Below, in pieces: positions 60,782 through 64,000 of a stretch of 64,000 nucleotides of DNA; the first letter of the stretch is position 1; every line of letters begins with the position of its first letter. The DNA comes from Devosia sp. FKR38 (lineage in GTDB: Bacteria > Pseudomonadota > Alphaproteobacteria > Rhizobiales > Devosiaceae): positions 906,456 through 970,455 of the forward strand of contig NZ_STGC01000005.1 of the NCBI RefSeq assembly GCF_005222805.1. Direction: 5' to 3'. Made by a program: the position numbers and the translations under genes. Below the pieces are notes generated by a model. That model was not told the DNA's origin. It ran no database searches and saw only the letters and a list, made by a program, of their open reading frames with translations.

Positions 60782-60833
60782 ACGAGTTGATACAAGACTG
60801 AGGCGCACAGCGCCCGCAATGAGGAGAAACCCA

Positions 60834-61889
60834 ATGCGCACCATCAAGGGGCCGGCAATCTTTCTGGCGCAGTTCGCCGGCGACGCGGCGCCGTTCAATT
60901 CCTTCGATGCCATTTGTGGCTGGGCCGCCAATTACGGCTACAAGGGCGTGCAGATCCCCACTTGGGTCGGCAGCCTGATCGACCTGGAAAAGGCCGCCAC
61001 CTCAAAGACCTATGCCGATGAACTGGCCGGCACCGCCGCCAAGCACGGCCTGGCCATCACCGAGCTCTCGACCCATCTGCAGGGCCAGCTCGTGGCGGCC
61101 CATCCGGTCTATGACACCATGCTGGATGGCTTCGCCCCGGCTTCGGTGCATGGCAATCCCAAGGCCCGCCAGGAATGGGCCGTGCAGCAGCTGCATTGGG
61201 CGGCCAAGGCCTCCAAGAACCTCGGGCTGACCGAGCACGCGACCTTCTCGGGCGCGCTGGCCTGGCCGTTCCTCTATCCCTTCCCGCAGCGCCCTGCGGG
61301 CCTGGTCGAAGAAGCCTTCGACGAGCTGGCCCGCCGCTGGACGCCGATCCTGAATGCCTTTGACGAAAACGGCGTCGACGTCTGCTACGAGATCCATCCC
61401 GGCGAGGATCTGCACGATGGCATCACCTTCGAGATGTTCCTGGACCGCGTGAAGAACCATCCGCGCGCCAATCTGCTCTATGATCCCAGCCACTTCGTGC
61501 TGCAGCAGCTCGATTACCTGGACTACATCGACATCTATCACGAGCGCATCAAGATGTTCCACGTCAAGGATGCCGAGTTCAATCCCACCGGCCGCCAGGG
61601 CGTCTATGGCGGCTACCAGAGCTGGATCAACCGGGCAGGGCGCTTCCGCTCGCTCGGCGACGGCCAGGTCGACTTTGCCTCCATCTTCTCCAAGATGGCG
61701 CAGTATGACTTTGCCGGCTGGGCTGTTCTCGAATGGGAATGCGCCATCAAGCATCCCGAGGATGGCGCGCGCGAAGGGGCCGAGTTCATCAAGAACCACA
61801 TCATCCGCGTCACCGAGAAGGCGTTCGATGATTTCGCCTCGGCCGGCACCGATTTGGCCGCCAATCGCAAGATTCTCGGTCTGAGCTAA
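60834..61889 (+). CDS. Sugar phosphate isomerase/epimerase family protein (TIM barrel), second copy
   Basis: A 351-residue TIM-barrel protein, longer than the first copy and only distantly like it. It shows LAQFAGDAAPFNSFDAICGWAANYGYKGVQIP, HATFSGALAWPFLYPFPQRPAG, DVCYEIHPGEDLHDGITFEMFLDRV, LLYDPSHFVLQQLDYLDYIDIYHERIKMFHVKDAEFNP and a terminal VLEWECAIKHPEDGAREGAEFIK. Glu, Asp, His and Glu metal ligands are visible. The length fits the YcjR-type 3-keto-glycoside epimerases. GAGGAGA precedes ATG 60834. It is followed after 11 bases by the second oxidoreductase gene. Confidence 0.85.
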   Translation: MRTIKGPAIFLAQFAGDAAPFNSFDAICGWAANYGYKGVQIPTWVGSLIDLEKAATSKTYADELAGTAAKHGLAITELSTHLQGQLVAAHPVYDTMLDGFAPASVHGNPKARQEWAVQQLHWAAKASKNLGLTEHATFSGALAWPFLYPFPQRPAGLVEEAFDELARRWTPILNAFDENGVDVCYEIHPGEDLHDGITFEMFLDRVKNHPRANLLYDPSHFVLQQLDYLDYIDIYHERIKMFHVKDAEFNPTGRQGVYGGYQSWINRAGRFRSLGDGQVDFASIFSKMAQYDFAGWAVLEWECAIKHPEDGAREGAEFIKNHIIRVTEKAFDDFASAGTDLAANRKILGLS

Positions 61890-61900
61890 GGAGCGCTGAA

Positions 61901-63052
61901 ATGGCTGAAAACGGCGCAAAGCGCATTCGTCTGGGCATGGTTGGCGGCGGCACGGGAGCCTTTATCGGCTATGTGCACCGCGTCGCGTCCCGCATCGATG
62001 GTGACTATGATCTGGTGGCGGGCGCCCTGTCGTCCCGCCCCGATGTCGCCAAGGAATCCGGCCGCAATATCGGCCTGGCCGAAGACCGCATCTACACCTC
62101 CTACGAGGAGATGGCCAATGCCGAGGCCGCGCGTCCCGATGGCATCCAGGCGGTGTCCATCGTCACGCCCAACCACATGCACTATGGCCCGGCCAAGGCC
62201 TTCCTCGAGGCCGGCATCCATGTGATCTGCGACAAGCCGATCACCTCGACGCTCGAAGACGCCCGCAAGCTGGCCGCCATCCAGCCCAAGAACGGCGCCA
62301 AGTTCCTGCTGACCCACAATTACACCGGCTATCCGCTGATCCGTCAGGCGCGCGAGCTGGTGGCCTCGGGGGCCTTGGGCAAGATCCGCGTCGTCCAGGC
62401 CGAATATCCGCAGGATTGGCTGACCGAGCCGACCAGCGACGACAACAAGCAGGCGTCCTGGCGCACCGACCCGGCCCGTTCCGGCGCCGGCGGCTGCATC
62501 GGCGATATCGGCACCCATGCCTATAACCTGGCCCGCTTCGTCACCGGCCTCAAGACCGATTCGGTCTCCGCCGATCTGACGGCCTTCGTCGACGGCCGCC
62601 AGCTCGACGACAACGTCAACATCATGCTGCGCTTCGAAGGCGGGGCCAAGGGCATGCTCTGGGCCAGCCAGGTGGCCGTGGGCTGCGAGAACGGCCTGCA
62701 GCTGCGCGTCTATGGCGATAAGGGCGGCATCGAATGGCGCCAGGACAATCCCAACTACATGTGGTTCACCGAATTCGGCAAACCCAAGCAGTTGCTGACC
62801 CGTGGCGGCGCCATCTCCGGCAATGCCGCTTCGACCATGAATGTGCGCATCCCCTCGGGCCACCCCGAAGGCTATCTCGAAGCCTTCGCCACGCTCTACA
62901 GCCAGTTCGCTGCCATCATCCGCGGCGAGGGCCAGGCCTATGAAGGCCTGCTGCCGACCCTGGCCGATGGCGTTGAGGGCATGCAGTTCATCGTGGCCTC
63001 GGTGCAATCGAGCAAGAACGACGGCAAGTGGACCAAGCTCAGCGACGTCTGA
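61901..63052 (+). CDS. Gfo/Idh/MocA-family oxidoreductase, second copy
   Basis: A 383-residue oxidoreductase. The nucleotide-binding motif is GMVGGGTGAFIGYVHRVAS, then SIVTPNHMHYGPAKAFLEAG and CDKPITSTLEDA with the catalytic Lys of DKP. The substrate domain has GGCIGDIGTHAYNLARFVTGLKTD, with Asp and His in GDIGTHAY, as expected for sugar 3-dehydrogenases. AGGAGC stands 7 bases before the ATG. With its epimerase partner it could convert an imported glycoside to a 3-keto form and process it further. A terminator follows at 63077. Confidence 0.87.
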   Translation: MAENGAKRIRLGMVGGGTGAFIGYVHRVASRIDGDYDLVAGALSSRPDVAKESGRNIGLAEDRIYTSYEEMANAEAARPDGIQAVSIVTPNHMHYGPAKAFLEAGIHVICDKPITSTLEDARKLAAIQPKNGAKFLLTHNYTGYPLIRQARELVASGALGKIRVVQAEYPQDWLTEPTSDDNKQASWRTDPARSGAGGCIGDIGTHAYNLARFVTGLKTDSVSADLTAFVDGRQLDDNVNIMLRFEGGAKGMLWASQVAVGCENGLQLRVYGDKGGIEWRQDNPNYMWFTEFGKPKQLLTRGGAISGNAASTMNVRIPSGHPEGYLEAFATLYSQFAAIIRGEGQAYEGLLPTLADGVEGMQFIVASVQSSKNDGKWTKLSDV

Positions 63053-63076
63053 GCCCCGCTGCGAGTTGATTAAGCG

Positions 63077-63100
63077 ACACCCCGGCCTGCGCCGGGGTGT
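63077..63100. terminator. Terminator between the sugar operon and the TraB/GumN gene
   Basis: Arms ACACCCCGGC and GCCGGGGTGT around CTGC, followed on the plus strand by CTGCGTTTTGG. It lies between convergent genes. Confidence 0.75.
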
Positions 63101-63112
63101 CTGCGTTTTGGC

Positions 63113-63970
63113 CTATTGTATGCGTTCGACGCTGTAGCCGGCGGCCTCGAGCAGCTCGATGACACTGCCCTCGCCAACAAGATGGCCGGCACCGACGATG
63201 ATCAGATTGTTGCGGTTGTCGGCCAGCATCTGCTCGATGGGAGGGATCCAGTTGCGGTTGCGCGCCAGCAGCAGCCGTTCGAGATAGCGCCCTTCGAACC
63301 CACCCATTTCCATCAGGAACAGCGGGCCGAGCTTGTCCGGCGTGCCACCCAGCCAATGGCTCAACAGCTTGCTCAGCACCTTGGGCAATTGGTCAAATTC
63401 GTCCACGGTGGCCTGCAGCAGCGCGATTTGCTCGTCATCGGGCGCCCCGGCCAGCACCTCGATCTGCTCGTCGCCGGTTTCGAGGAAGGCCAGGCGCTCG
63501 GCCGAAATCTCGGGTTCGAGCACAAACTCCACCCCCTGTTCCACCAGGCCCAGACGGACCATGGCGGCGGCCGACAGCGTATTGGCCGCCATCCAGGGGC
63601 GCATCGCCAGCATCGGCCCGAACGGCACGCCCACCTGTTCCGCCTGGGCGCGCAGGGCGTCCGCCAATGGGGCATCCACCACATCGGTCAGCTGCGTGCC
63701 ATCCACATAGATGCCGCGCACAAAGGCCTTGGCGCTCACTTCGGCCATCGCCATCGGGCGAACATCGGTTTCGAACACCACCTGGTCGGCCTCGGCCAGG
63801 GTCTCGTCGAACAGTGGCGTGCGCCAGTCGGTATCGGCGGGCATGACATGCAGCGAGCCGAAGATCTGCACCGCGCTGTCACCGTCGCGAATCTCCCACA
63901 GGGCAGGGGCCGCCTGCGCCGGAACGCCAAGCGCCATCAGTGAGAGTGTCGTCAACAGCCGCTTGAGCAT
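63113..63970 (-). CDS. TraB/GumN (PrgY)-family protein, exported
   Basis: A 285-residue protein with a Sec signal peptide (about residues 1-20, ending AQA-AP). Two metal-type motifs mark the TraB/TIKI fold: FGSLHVMPAD (GSLH at 38-41) and, near the C-terminus, IVGAGHLVGEGSVIELLEAAGYSVERI. E in DQVVFETDV completes the set. TIKI relatives are metalloproteases; GumN of Xanthomonas sits beside the gum genes but has no proven function. It ends the window, transcribed leftward; its promoter would lie at or beyond 63971. Confidence 0.88.
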   Translation of the reverse strand: MLKRLLTTLSLMALGVPAQAAPALWEIRDGDSAVQIFGSLHVMPADTDWRTPLFDETLAEADQVVFETDVRPMAMAEVSAKAFVRGIYVDGTQLTDVVDAPLADALRAQAEQVGVPFGPMLAMRPWMAANTLSAAAMVRLGLVEQGVEFVLEPEISAERLAFLETGDEQIEVLAGAPDDEQIALLQATVDEFDQLPKVLSKLLSHWLGGTPDKLGPLFLMEMGGFEGRYLERLLLARNRNWIPPIEQMLADNRNNLIIVGAGHLVGEGSVIELLEAAGYSVERIQ

Positions 63971-64000
63971 GGGTCACCTCCCGATGCGGCCGGTGGTGCT

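Overview
The window reads as a chromosomal segment of a high-GC alphaproteobacterium of the Hyphomicrobiales, most plausibly Devosia or a close relative. This is inferred from GC-rich codon use, the rplM-rpsI pair, the aminotransferase-hom-glpX-recJ order, a RpoE/ChrR pair of Rhodobacter/Rhizobium type, and many ABC importers. I see no insertion sequence, phage, CRISPR array, rRNA or origin. Genes are densely packed, often with 4-base ATGA overlaps.

Region by region. (1) 1-7635: two branched-chain-amino-acid-type (HAAT) ABC importers face each other. The right-hand one (livG-livF-livK-livH-livM) sits behind a 3-hydroxybutyrate dehydrogenase gene, a sigma54 (-24/-12) promoter, a palindromic upstream site and a sigma54-dependent activator (7797-9212). 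Together these suggest an inducible uptake and oxidation module for a short hydroxy-acid. (2) 9274-12447: a CPBP membrane protease, a flavodoxin-fold quinone reductase, a gene-poor stretch, tRNA-Pro and a small-molecule kinase. (3) 12444-20586: an exopolysaccharide locus with Wzy-like polymerase, WcaJ-type priming transferase, GT4 glycosyltransferase, Wza-like lipoprotein, a Wzz protein with a degenerate kinase half, and a NodB-type deacetylase. (4) 20583-27320: small membrane proteins, CtaA (heme A synthase), rplM-rpsI, an SdpI-like protein, a cystine/dicarboxylate symporter, a GT1 glycosyltransferase and a 32-codon small ORF. (5) 27499-33195: LL-DAP/alanine-type aminotransferase, hom, glpX and recJ.

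(6) 33209-38766 is a coherent stress module. An FAD oxidoreductase, a DUF1365 protein and a cyclopropane-fatty-acid-synthase-type methyltransferase (+ strand) converge on rpoE-chrR-SDR (- strand). Both operons start with the same TGATCC-N18-TA(C/G)GA promoter, as expected for the singlet-oxygen-responsive ECF sigma/ChrR regulon that remodels membrane fatty acids. The ChrR here lacks both zinc-binding cysteines. (7) 38893-43096: tandem tRNA-Glu genes, then an M15-like lipoprotein, a glyoxalase-fold protein, a double cold-shock-domain protein, a DUF192 protein, a hemolysin-III protein and an ArsR regulator with a low-complexity tail.

(8) 43097-49779: a GH38 alpha-mannosidase, a LacI regulator and a large 828-aa protein I cannot assign to a family, probably one glycan-utilisation unit. 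(9) 49789-52939: MOSC and glutamine-amidotransferase proteins, a secreted protein with a MarR regulator bearing a Cys/His-rich tail, and tRNA-Arg. (10) 53040-63052: a LacI repressor with two near-identical operators in front of a sugar ABC importer and two epimerase/Gfo-Idh-MocA pairs, a gene set like those for 3-keto-glycoside catabolism. The window ends in a TraB/GumN-family protein.
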